DNA of 53,231 nt, from positions 1 to 53,231 of the forward strand of contig DASQDI010000059.1 in NCBI GenBank assembly GCA_035634255.1, given 5' to 3'. The DNA is from DATLMR01 sp035634255 (lineage in GTDB: Bacteria; Acidobacteriota; Blastocatellia; UBA7656). The translations under genes were made by a program, and so were the position numbers. Position 1 is the stretch's first letter. Each line of letters begins with the position of its first letter. The notes under the pieces were generated by a model. The model had not been told where the DNA came from and did no database searches. It saw only the letters and a list, made by a program, of their open reading frames with translations. Shown here piece after piece: positions 1-7,955 of this stretch.

Positions 1-1
1 G

Positions 2-1630
2 GCCGACGCGGAAGCCGCGGCACAGGCCGCGGCCGAAGCGGTCAGGGATGCCGCCGACGGGCCGGACCCTGACGCGGCCGCGACCGCGGCCGAAGCCGTC
101 GCCGCCGACCCTCCCATCCCGCCCGGCGCGACGGACCAGACGGAAGCCGCGGCTCGCGCGGCGGCCGAAGCCGTCGCCGCCGCCGCGCGCGAGGCCGTGG
201 ACACGGCCGCCGACGCGGGCGACGTGAAGGACGCCGCGACCAGCGCGATACCCGGCGCCGTCTCCGACGCGGTCGCCTCGACCACCCCGGCCGTGCCGCT
301 CACCAGGGCGCAGCTCACGGTAGGGTCTTCCAACCCTTTGCCGCTCGAAGCGGCCAGCGAAGGCGCATGGGGAGACAAGCTCCGCGCCAGAGTCGACTAC
401 GGCACGCGCAACCCGAGCGAAAATACTCTCTTCAACCTGTCGGTCAGGGATGGGGCCACGGGCAAGACAGAGAATCACCTGAACCTCTCCGTCCAATCCG
501 GCCACCCGCGACAGGCCGACAGGGTCCTCGCGCAGGAATCGACCCTCGTCCGCGTGTCGGGACCGCTCCCGGCCGCCCGGCCCGAAGCGAACGCGCCCGC
601 GGCCTCGGCGACCTCCCCGGCCGGGGTCGTGCCGCCCGGACAGGACCCCTTCACCGCGACTCTGTCGACGGGAGTCACGACCGCCGGTTCCGACGGCCTC
701 GCGCTTGACGCGGCCAGTTACAAGGGCAACACCTCGAACAAGCAGGGCATCTTCGCGCTCGAAAAAGCCGACCTCTTCAACCTGCTCTGCATCCCCGCGG
801 ACGCGCGCGGCGGGGACACGGACCCCACGGTCTACCAGGACGCCGCGAAGTACTGCACGGACCGCCGGGCCATGCTGATTGTGGACCCGCCCGCAGGCTG
901 GGGCACCCCGAAGGAGACCGCCGCCTCGAAGGCCCGCAACGCGGTTATGTCCGACGCCCTGGGCCTCGCCCTCGTCGAGTCAAGGAACGCGGCGCTCTAC
1001 TTCCCCCGCGTGATACAGTCGGACCCCCTGCGCGATGGGCAGCTCGACACGTTCGTCCCCTGCGGCATCATCGCGGGCGTGATGGCGCGGACCGACGCGC
1101 AGCGCGGGGTCTGGAAAGCGCCCGCGGGCCTCGACGCCACTCTGAACGGGGTGCAGGGGCTTGAGGTGAATCTGACCGACGCCGAAAATGGCATGCTCAA
1201 CCCGATAGCGGTCAACTGCCTGAGGTCGTTCCCCGTGGCCGGGCGCGTCGTGTGGGGCGCGCGCACCCTGCGGGGCGCGGACCAGCTCGCCGACGAGTAC
1301 AAGTACATCCCCGTGAGGCGTCTGGTCCTCTTCCTCGAAGAGAGCCTTTACCGCGGCACTCAATGGGTGGTCTTCGAGCCCAACGACGAGCCCCTCTGGT
1401 CGCAGATCCGCCTGAACGTCGGCGCTTTCATGCAGAACCTTTTCCGGCAGGGCGCGTTTCAGGGGACGACCCCGCGCGACGCTTACTTCGTGCAGTGCGA
1501 CAGGACGACAACCACCCAAAACGACATCAACCTGGGCATCGTCAACATCGTCGTCGGCTTCGCCCCGTTGAAACCGGCCGAGTTCGTCATCATCAGGATT
1601 CAGCAGATGGCCGGGCAGGTCGCCACGTAA
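2..1630 (+). CDS. eCIS contractile tail sheath protein (5' partial)
   Basis: This is the contractile sheath subunit whose shortening drives the inner tube of the injection system. The frame is open from base 2, so the gene starts outside the window and a GTG at 197 is only an internal codon. About 542 residues are visible. The first ~95 are an Ala/Glu/Asp-rich low-complexity tract with repeated AAEAV units. A sheath-like domain follows (EGAWGDKLRARVDY, then NLSVRD), and the C-terminal part ends with the typical sheath pattern around RIQQMAGQ. A sheath followed directly by a tube gene is the standard order in contractile injection systems. An AAGGAGGA ribosome-binding site lies between this stop and the tube start, so the two are co-transcribed. 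The family call is from recognition of the C-terminal domain and context; the Ala-rich insert has no function I can assign. Confidence 0.9.
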   Translation, partial: ADAEAAAQAAAEAVRDAADGPDPDAAATAAEAVAADPPIPPGATDQTEAAARAAAEAVAAAAREAVDTAADAGDVKDAATSAIPGAVSDAVASTTPAVPLTRAQLTVGSSNPLPLEAASEGAWGDKLRARVDYGTRNPSENTLFNLSVRDGATGKTENHLNLSVQSGHPRQADRVLAQESTLVRVSGPLPAARPEANAPAASATSPAGVVPPGQDPFTATLSTGVTTAGSDGLALDAASYKGNTSNKQGIFALEKADLFNLLCIPADARGGDTDPTVYQDAAKYCTDRRAMLIVDPPAGWGTPKETAASKARNAVMSDALGLALVESRNAALYFPRVIQSDPLRDGQLDTFVPCGIIAGVMARTDAQRGVWKAPAGLDATLNGVQGLEVNLTDAENGMLNPIAVNCLRSFPVAGRVVWGARTLRGADQLADEYKYIPVRRLVLFLEESLYRGTQWVVFEPNDEPLWSQIRLNVGAFMQNLFRQGAFQGTTPRDAYFVQCDRTTTTQNDINLGIVNIVVGFAPLKPAEFVIIRIQQMAGQVAT

Positions 1631-1639
1631 GGAGGAATC

Positions 1640-2164
1640 ATGGCTCAGTTCACCGTCAACGCGCAGAGGTTCGATCCGTATAAAAATTTCAAGTTCCGGG
1701 TCAAGTGGGATGGCCGCTACGTGGCCGGCATAAGTAAGGTCGGCTCCCTCAAGCGCTCGACCGAAGTCGTCGAGCACCGGGAGGGCGGGGACCCTAGCTC
1801 CGGGCGCAAATCGCCGGGGCGGACCAAATTCGAGGCCATCACCCTCGAACGCGGGGTGACCCACGATCAGGAGTTCGAGCGGTGGGCCAACAAGGTCTGG
1901 AACTTCGGCTCCGGGCTCGGCGCGGAGGTCTCCCTCAAAGATTTTCGGAAGGACATAATCATCGAGGTCTACAACGAGGCGGGCCAGCTCGCGCTCTCTT
2001 ATAAAATCTACCGCTGCTGGGTCTCCGAATTTCAAGCCCTGCCCGACCTCGACGCCAACGCCAACGCCATCGCCATCCAGTCGATCAAGCTGGAGAACGA
2101 GGGGTGGGAAAGAGACTATGAAGTGGGCGAGCCTCAGGAGCCGCGCTTCACTGAGCCGCAGTAG
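1640..2164 (+). CDS. eCIS inner tube protein (gp19/Afp1-like)
   Basis: This 174-residue protein is the right size for the T4 gp19 / Afp1 / Pvc1 tube family, whose hexameric rings stack into the rigid inner tube pushed through the target envelope. The N-terminus (YKNFKFRVKWDGRYVAGIS) is the typical strand that opens the tube beta-barrel. The segments KSPGRTKFEAITLERGVTHD and SIKLENEGWERD are also characteristic of the family. The start is the ATG at 1640, preceded by AGGAGGAATC. Only one tube gene is visible; systems of this kind often have two or more, so further paralogues may lie upstream of the window. Confidence 0.93.
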   Translation: MAQFTVNAQRFDPYKNFKFRVKWDGRYVAGISKVGSLKRSTEVVEHREGGDPSSGRKSPGRTKFEAITLERGVTHDQEFERWANKVWNFGSGLGAEVSLKDFRKDIIIEVYNEAGQLALSYKIYRCWVSEFQALPDLDANANAIAIQSIKLENEGWERDYEVGEPQEPRFTEPQ

Positions 2165-2169
2165 ATCGT

Positions 2170-2949
2170 ATGCGCCCGCTGTCCGCTCACACGATTGTCA
2201 GGCTGTGGGAATGGGGCCAGGGCCGGAACCTCGCGGAGCGCGCCCTCGGCCTCCTCGTCGCGGCGCTGCCTGACCGCTCGCGGGACGAGCTGGCCGCGCT
2301 CACGCTCGGACGCCGCGACGCCCTGCTGCTCGACCTGCGGGAGCGGACCTTCGGCCCGGCCCTCGCCAGCTACAGCGAATGCCCCGAGTGCGGGCAGGGC
2401 CTCGAATTCACGGCCCGGGTGGGTGATCTCATAGTTACTTCGGAGGGCGCGGAAATCGCGGAAAACGGAGAGACGCCGGATGAATCGGAGCCGGGAGAGT
2501 TCGAGCTGATCTCGGGAGATTACGCGCTCCGTTTCCGCCTGCCCGACAGCACGGACCTCATGAGCGTCGCGGCCTGCGAGGACGCGCGGGCGGCGCGAGT
2601 GATGCTCGCAAGAAGGTGCCTGCTCGGTGTGAGGCGCGAGGGCGAGAGGGCGGCTCCGCCCGAGTTGCCCGGCGAGTTGCCCGAGCAATTGATGAGCGAT
2701 CTCGCCGCTCGCATGATCGAGTGCGACCCGCAGGCCGAAGTTCTGCTCGATCTCGACTGCCCGGCCTGCGGGCACTCATGGCTTGTGGTTTTTGACATCG
2801 CCTCGTTCTTATGGAGCGAAGTTTCCGCGCTGGCCAAACGCCTGTTGAGGGACGTGCATTCGCTGGCCCGCGCGTATGGGTGGAGCGAATCGGACATCTT
2901 ATCCATGAGCGATGTCCGGCGGCAGTTTTATCTGGAGATGGTGACCTGA
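2170..2949 (+). CDS. Zinc-ribbon baseplate/hub assembly protein, T4 gp26-like
   Basis: This 259-residue protein sits between the tube gene and a small conserved gene, a place where related eCIS operons carry a T4 baseplate hub-assembly (gp26-type) protein. The N-terminus (VRLWEWGQGRNLAERALGL) and the segment YALRFRLPDSTDLMSV fit that group. Two CxxC pairs are visible, C71/C74 (CPECG) and C197/C200 (CPACGHSW), which together could bind one zinc. The gene starts five bases after the tube stop and its own stop overlaps the next start (ATG at 2949). I infer an assembly or chaperone role from position and the zinc ribbon; the sequence does not show whether it is part of the finished particle. Confidence 0.68.
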   Translation: MRPLSAHTIVRLWEWGQGRNLAERALGLLVAALPDRSRDELAALTLGRRDALLLDLRERTFGPALASYSECPECGQGLEFTARVGDLIVTSEGAEIAENGETPDESEPGEFELISGDYALRFRLPDSTDLMSVAACEDARAARVMLARRCLLGVRREGERAAPPELPGELPEQLMSDLAARMIECDPQAEVLLDLDCPACGHSWLVVFDIASFLWSEVSALAKRLLRDVHSLARAYGWSESDILSMSDVRRQFYLEMVT

Positions 2950-3386
2950 TGACCGACTTTCTCACACGGCTCGCCGAGCGAACCCTGATGGCGTCCGACG
3001 TGGCGCGCCCGGTGACCGCTCCGATGTTCGCTCCGGCGCGCGGGCGCTCGTCGGGCGAAGCTTCGGAGGGTCGGGGTGAAGAAGAGGCGGATTCCATGAG
3101 CGGCTTGCTTGAGACGCGCGAGGCTTCGGCCCGCGACCTGCCGGGGGCGGTTCGCCCGCGAGAGATTTACGCGGCGGAGAAGGGCGCGAATACCCGAGAG
3201 GCTGAGCGGGGCGGCGCGCGGGAGAAGGCCACGTCAGCCCCGATCATAAAGGTGTCGATTGGGCGCATCGAAGTGCGCGCCCTCGGCCGGCAGACGACTC
3301 CGGCCCCGCGAGCGAGGCCCGGTCAGCAGGGCCCCGCCCTAACGCTTGACCAGTATCTTAAGCAACGCGACGAAGGGAAGCGATGA
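2949..3386 (+). CDS. Small conserved eCIS-associated protein
   Basis: This 145-residue protein starts at the ATG overlapping the previous stop; the longer open frame back to 2811 lies inside the gp26-like gene and was rejected. The first two thirds are polar and low-complexity, rich in Arg, Ala and Glu, and probably disordered. The last third contains a short ordered motif, IIKVSIGRIEVRA, followed by a Pro/Arg linker and the ending LTLDQYLKQRDEGKR. I know this arrangement (IKVxIGRIEVRA then L-x-L-D/E-x-YL) from small unnamed proteins that sit beside the Pvc16-type gene in other eCIS operons. Its function is not known. It overlaps the next gene by four bases, so its product is probably made in step with the tail terminator. 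Confidence 0.75.
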   Translation: MTDFLTRLAERTLMASDVARPVTAPMFAPARGRSSGEASEGRGEEEADSMSGLLETREASARDLPGAVRPREIYAAEKGANTREAERGGAREKATSAPIIKVSIGRIEVRALGRQTTPAPRARPGQQGPALTLDQYLKQRDEGKR

Positions 3387-4720
3387 GCAATGCACTCGCC
3401 ATTGCATCCGTGACGGCAGTCCTCACGGACCTGATCAATCAGGCGATGGTCGACAATGACGTCACCGCGGCCATCGGCGGTAACGTCTCCGTCACGGCGG
3501 TCTCGCCTTCCGAGATTGAAGCGAACCTGCAAAAGAAGACGCAGCTGAACCTCTTCCTGTACCACCTGACCTCGAACGCAGGCTGGAGCAACATGGGCCT
3601 CCCGTCCCGAGACTCTCAGGGGACCCGCCTGACCAACCCTCCGCTCGCGCTCGACCTCTACTACCTGCTCACGGCGTACGGCAGGCAGGACCTTGAGGCC
3701 GAGATCATACTCGGCTTCGCGATCCAGAAGCTCCATGAAACTCCGGTGCTTACCCGGCGGCTGATCCGCGACACCCTGAACGTGCCGGCCGGTCCGGGCA
3801 CGCCGCCCTCCCTCGGGGCGCTCATCCGCTCCGACCTCGCGGAGCAGGTAGAGCAGGTCAAGATAACCCCGCACCCTACGGGTACCGAAGAGTCGTCGAA
3901 GCTGTGGTCGGCGTTTCAGGCGGGGTACCGCCCCTCGTTCGCCTACCACGTCTCTGTCATTCTCATCGAGAGCGACAAGCCCGCTCGCTCGCCCCTGCCC
4001 GTCCTCGCGCGCGGGACCCGCGACCCGGTTACGGGGCGGGATCAGGGCGTGACGGTTCAGGCCAGCATGCTTCCGCCGTTCCCGACTCTCGAAGAGGTGG
4101 TCCCCCCGAATAAACAGCTGGCAGTCCGCATGGGGGAGGCTCTGATTTTGCGCGGCCATCACCTCGACGCCGATCAGGTGGCGGGCCGCCTGATGCACCT
4201 GCGATCTTCGCGGACCATCGAATTAGTTGGGACGGGCGCGACCCCGACGGAGTTTCAGGTGTCGATCCCATCCGACCCTCCGCCAGCGCCGGTCCCGGTC
4301 GATTCGCCGGAGAACCCGGACAACTGGCAGGCCGGGACTTACGTGGCGGCGGGAGTCGTCCGCCGCGCGGGCAAGCCTGACCGCGTCACGAACGGGCTGC
4401 CATTCGCGCTCGCCCCAAGAATCGTCGGCCCCGTGCAGTCGGTCGTGGAGCCGGACGGGAAGGTCACCCTGACGGTGAGTTGCAGCCCGAAAGTGTGGAA
4501 GGGCCAGAAGGCTTTTTTAATAGTCGGCGATCTTGAGCTCGCGGCGGAAGAGATCACGACTGAAAAGACGCCCTCGCTCGTCTTCGTCTCCGACACCGTT
4601 CACCTGCCCGAGGGCTCGCAGATGTGGGTGCGCCTGCGTGTGGACGGCATAGAGAGCATTCTGATCGACAGGAGCGGCGCGGCGCCGGCCTTCGATCCAT
4701 CACAGCAGGTGACGATATGA
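3383..4720 (+). CDS. Tail terminator/cap, DUF4255 (Pvc16-like)
   Basis: This 445-residue protein has the DUF4255/Pvc16_N domain in its first ~200 residues: an opening helix (IASVTAVLTDLINQAM), then QLNLFLYHLTSNAGWSN and LALDLYYLLTAYG. In PVC and Afp the homologue caps the distal end of the tail and fixes its length. The C-terminal ~230 residues (from about PPNKQLAVRMGEALILRG) look like one or two beta-sandwich, IPT/Ig-like domains, an extension seen in longer family members. Start ATG 3383 overlaps the previous stop, and the stop overlaps the ATPase start (ATG 4717), so these genes form one translationally coupled block. Confidence 0.9.
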   Translation: MSNALAIASVTAVLTDLINQAMVDNDVTAAIGGNVSVTAVSPSEIEANLQKKTQLNLFLYHLTSNAGWSNMGLPSRDSQGTRLTNPPLALDLYYLLTAYGRQDLEAEIILGFAIQKLHETPVLTRRLIRDTLNVPAGPGTPPSLGALIRSDLAEQVEQVKITPHPTGTEESSKLWSAFQAGYRPSFAYHVSVILIESDKPARSPLPVLARGTRDPVTGRDQGVTVQASMLPPFPTLEEVVPPNKQLAVRMGEALILRGHHLDADQVAGRLMHLRSSRTIELVGTGATPTEFQVSIPSDPPPAPVPVDSPENPDNWQAGTYVAAGVVRRAGKPDRVTNGLPFALAPRIVGPVQSVVEPDGKVTLTVSCSPKVWKGQKAFLIVGDLELAAEEITTEKTPSLVFVSDTVHLPEGSQMWVRLRVDGIESILIDRSGAAPAFDPSQQVTI

Positions 4721-6765
4721 GCGCTCAGGCCCACGGCCCGGCGGCAGACCGCGCGATAGACATGGACTGGCTCGAATCGAACCGACGCCACCTGCTCGCG
4801 GCGCTGGCGGAAGTGCGCCTGAGCCTTGAGCGGTACGTGAGCCTCGCGGGAGAGTCGGACCCGGCGCTCGGGCAGGGTGGGATAGTGCGAGAGCCGCAGG
4901 CGTTCAACCATCAGGGCCCGTCCGCCCCGCCTGCCCTTGAGACGCTCTGCGCGATTTTCCACCTCTCGCCGTTCGAGCGGCAGGTGTTGCTGCTGTGCGC
5001 GGGGGTCGAGCTCGATTCGAGGTTCGCTTCGCTCTGCGCCTCGGCGCACACCGCCACTCAGGGCGACGGCGCGCGGCCTTACGCGACCTTCAGCCTCGCG
5101 CTCTCCGCGCTCTCCGAGCCGCACTGGAGCGCGCTCACTCCCGCCGCGCCGCTGCGCCGGTGGCGCTTGATAGAAGTGACCGGCGGCCCCGCCTCCCTCA
5201 CGTCGAGCCCCCTGCGCATCGACGAGCGCGTGCTCCATTACCTCGCCGGCATTCAACACGCGGACGAGCGTCTGGCGGGGCTGGTCCACGCGGTCAGGAG
5301 TTCGGAAGAGCTCGTGCCTTCGCACCGCAGGCTTGCCGAGCGGATCACGGCCCTGTGGACGGAGACGCCCGAGCAGTCTATTCCCATCATCCAGTTGAAC
5401 GGCTCCGAGATATTGAGCAAAGAGGCTATCGCCTCCGACGCGGCGGAGTCTATGGGCCTGAGTCTGGGCAAGGTCTCCGCTCACGCTCTGCCGACGTCTC
5501 CGGGCGAGCTTGAGGCATTCACGCGATTGTGCGAGCGGGAAGCGATACTCGCCCGGAGCGTCATCTACCTCGATTGTCACGAGCTGGACCCGTCCGATTC
5601 CCCGCGCTCGAACGCGGCGGCGAGATTCATCGAGGGCTTCAAAGGGGGGCTCATAATCGCGAGCCGCGAACGCATGAGCGAGCGCCTCCGCCCTGTGGTC
5701 TCTCTCGACGTGAACAAGCCGGAGACGGCGGAGCAGATCGACCTGTGGCAGAGCGCTCTGAAGACGGCCGGCGGCCGCTCGAAGCGGAGCGTGAAGAAGC
5801 TGACCTCTCAGTTCAACCTGAGTCAGTCGACCATACGCTCGGCGGCCATCGAGGCGATGAGCCTCGCCCCCGCGCGCAGGTCCGGGGGCCGCGGGCAGGC
5901 CGGCGCGTTCGAAGCCGCCGTGTGGGACATATGTCGCGCCCACACGCGCCCGCGCCTCGACGACCTGGCTCAGCGCATCGAGCCGCGCGCCGCGTGGGAA
6001 GACCTGGTACTGCCGGAGGCGCAGAAGGAGGCCCTCTCGGACATCGCTCTGCACGTCAGGAACCGGGCCACGGTCTACGACGACTGGGGGTTCGCCGCGA
6101 GGAGCCCGCGCGGGCTCGGCATCACGGCCCTGTTCGCTGGCGCGAGCGGGACCGGCAAGACTATGGCCGCCGAAGTGGTTGCCGCGGAGTTGAGGCTCGA
6201 CCTCTATCGCATCGACCTCAGCTCGGTCGTGAGCAAATATATCGGAGAGACCGAGAAGAACCTGCGCCGCGTATTCGACGCGGCCGACGAGGGCGGGGCC
6301 ATCCTCCTGTTCGACGAAGCCGACGCCTTATTCGGCAAGCGGAGCGAAGTCAAAGACAGTCACGACCGCTACGCCAACATCGAAGTCGGTTACCTGCTGC
6401 AACGCATGGAGGCTTATAAAGGGCTCGCCATTCTGACGACCAATTTCAAGGAGGCGATGGACGCGGCCTTCCTGCGCCGCATCCGTTTTCTCGTGCAGTT
6501 CCCATTCCCGGACGCGGCGCGGCGCGCCGAAATCTGGCGGCGAATCTTCCCCTCCGGCACCCCGACCGAAGGGCTCGACCCGGTCAAGCTGGCGAGGATC
6601 AACGTGACGGGCGGCAGCATCCGCAACATCGCGCTCAACGCGGCTTTTTTCGCCTCCGAAGAGGGGGAGCCCGTCCGGATGAAACACCTCCTGCGCGCCG
6701 CCCGCTCCGAATACGCCAAGCTGGAACGGCCCCTGTCGGATTCCGAGGTAGGGGGCTGGGTATGA
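4717..6765 (+). CDS. eCIS AAA+ ATPase (Pvc15/Afp15-like)
   Basis: This 682-residue protein has a C-terminal AAA+ module with Walker A GASGTGKT at residues 475-482 and Walker B ILLFDEAD starting at 529 (D533/E534). An arginine-rich FLRRIRFLVQFPFP segment and a C-terminal helical lid follow. The N-terminal ~440 residues are helical and poorly conserved, as in Pvc15/Afp15. The family is essential for assembly in PVC-like systems and has been proposed to help load or unfold cargo; the exact step is unsettled. The start is the ATG at 4717 overlapping the previous TGA, because the longer frame from 4624 would run into the terminator gene. Its position just before the two cargo candidates fits a loading role, which is an inference. 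Confidence 0.93.
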   Translation: MSAQAHGPAADRAIDMDWLESNRRHLLAALAEVRLSLERYVSLAGESDPALGQGGIVREPQAFNHQGPSAPPALETLCAIFHLSPFERQVLLLCAGVELDSRFASLCASAHTATQGDGARPYATFSLALSALSEPHWSALTPAAPLRRWRLIEVTGGPASLTSSPLRIDERVLHYLAGIQHADERLAGLVHAVRSSEELVPSHRRLAERITALWTETPEQSIPIIQLNGSEILSKEAIASDAAESMGLSLGKVSAHALPTSPGELEAFTRLCEREAILARSVIYLDCHELDPSDSPRSNAAARFIEGFKGGLIIASRERMSERLRPVVSLDVNKPETAEQIDLWQSALKTAGGRSKRSVKKLTSQFNLSQSTIRSAAIEAMSLAPARRSGGRGQAGAFEAAVWDICRAHTRPRLDDLAQRIEPRAAWEDLVLPEAQKEALSDIALHVRNRATVYDDWGFAARSPRGLGITALFAGASGTGKTMAAEVVAAELRLDLYRIDLSSVVSKYIGETEKNLRRVFDAADEGGAILLFDEADALFGKRSEVKDSHDRYANIEVGYLLQRMEAYKGLAILTTNFKEAMDAAFLRRIRFLVQFPFPDAARRAEIWRRIFPSGTPTEGLDPVKLARINVTGGSIRNIALNAAFFASEEGEPVRMKHLLRAARSEYAKLERPLSDSEVGGWV

Positions 6766-7022
6766 AGCCATCCGGGATCGAGCTTGAGATTGATGAGCTG
6801 GTGCTTCATGGCTTCGCGCGCGGCGACCGCCATCGCATCGCCGGGGCGATAGAGCAAGAGCTGGCGCGGTTGTTCGCAGAGCAAGGGGTGCCGCCGTCTC
6901 TGGCCCGCGCGGGGTCAATCGAAAGTATCGATGGCGGGGCTTTCGAGGCGAAGCCGCACGCGAAGCCCGAGGCCACGGGCGCGCGGATAGCCCGCGCGAT
7001 TTACGGAGGGTTGACCGAATGA
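6762..7022 (+). CDS. Small eCIS-associated protein of unknown function
   Basis: This 86-residue protein overlaps the ATPase stop by four bases and the next start by four bases. The N-terminal half is predicted helical with the pattern ELEIDELVLHGFARGDRHRIAGAIEQELARL. Short proteins with an IDELVLHGF-type opening are recurrent companions of the AAA+ gene in eCIS operons, but none has an assigned role that I can name. The C-terminal half is Ala/Lys/Pro-rich and ends in a short helix (ARIARAIYGG). Tight coupling with ATPase and cargo genes suggests an adaptor or a minor structural part, but nothing in the sequence decides between them. Confidence 0.75.
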   Translation: MKPSGIELEIDELVLHGFARGDRHRIAGAIEQELARLFAEQGVPPSLARAGSIESIDGGAFEAKPHAKPEATGARIARAIYGGLTE

Positions 7023-7909
7023 GCAGCTACACGAGGCAGGCTCCTGCGAACCACTCCGGCCTCCATTCGTCGGAGCCGGACCGGGCGGGCCTCCTGCGCC
7101 ACAAGTGCGACTGCGGCAGGAGTCACGGATTCGGCGGCGGGTGCTCCGGCTGCCGTAGCGAACAGGCCGCGGGGTCGCTCGATTTCGCAGGCCGATATTT
7201 CGGACAGGCTCCGGCGGGGCACGACTTGAGCCGCGTGCCGATACTGGCGGGCGGGCACAGGCCGAACGATGAGACCGCGCCCGGCGGCTCGGCCTCTGAG
7301 TCCGAGCCTGTGAAATCAAAAGACGCCGAGCCCGAAGAGGACATCGACCCCGGCGAGAGGGGCGGCACTCCGGTAGTGGATAAAGTCGAGATGATAACCG
7401 GGCCGGGGGGCGCGGTCGGAGGTTACGACGCGACGCTTCAGTGTCACGCGAGCCTGAACACGCCCGGCATAGTTAACGACCTGTTCAGCATCGGCTCTGT
7501 CGCCAACGTGCATCAGGTCCATTTCCACCTGTCGAAAGGCGACCCTCGCGACCTGCGGGCCGTGCGCATCGTGAACCGGACCGCCCACGCTTTCGGGAAA
7601 GACTGGCCGGACGCGAAGTATGACGGCCCCCCGGTCCATGAGTACCGGTTCACGAAAGACAAGATGGTGATAGCCGACGCGCCGGGCTGGTGCAAGAACA
7701 TGCCGGACTACGCTTTCCCCGTCGATTACAAAGCGGATTTTTCTATGTACGCATTCGAGGCCGCGACGATGAAGGTGCTCGCCAGCATCAGCTATCACGT
7801 GGAGATTTCAAAGGCCCACTTCAGCCACGCCGGCGCGACCAACTACGTGGAAGTCACCGACACCAAGATCGGGGGGGCGGTCCCCTCCCCGATCAAGAAG
7901 CAGAAGTAG
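7019..7909 (+). CDS. Candidate eCIS cargo with Cys-rich leader, unknown C-terminal domain
   Basis: This 296-residue protein has no family I recognise. Residues 22-47 hold LLRHKCDCGRS followed by GGCSGCR, giving cysteines at 30, 32, 42 and 45. That spacing and numbering are identical to the next gene product, which carries a DUF4157 domain. Residues ~65-120 are acidic, polar linker. The rest (from about GPGGAVGGYDATLQCHASL) looks like one compact globular domain, with conserved-looking pieces VHQVHFHLSKGDPRDL, PVHEYRFTKDKMVIADAPGW and ISYHVEISKAHFSH. There is no signal peptide or membrane segment. Position inside the structural operon, next to the ATPase and the DUF4157 protein, suggests delivered cargo. 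A structural role remains possible. Confidence 0.7.
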   Translation: MSSYTRQAPANHSGLHSSEPDRAGLLRHKCDCGRSHGFGGGCSGCRSEQAAGSLDFAGRYFGQAPAGHDLSRVPILAGGHRPNDETAPGGSASESEPVKSKDAEPEEDIDPGERGGTPVVDKVEMITGPGGAVGGYDATLQCHASLNTPGIVNDLFSIGSVANVHQVHFHLSKGDPRDLRAVRIVNRTAHAFGKDWPDAKYDGPPVHEYRFTKDKMVIADAPGWCKNMPDYAFPVDYKADFSMYAFEAATMKVLASISYHVEISKAHFSHAGATNYVEVTDTKIGGAVPSPIKKQK

Positions 7910-7955
7910 GGAGCGGGTCGCGCCTGAGGGGCGAAGCTCCGGGAGCAACCGAACG

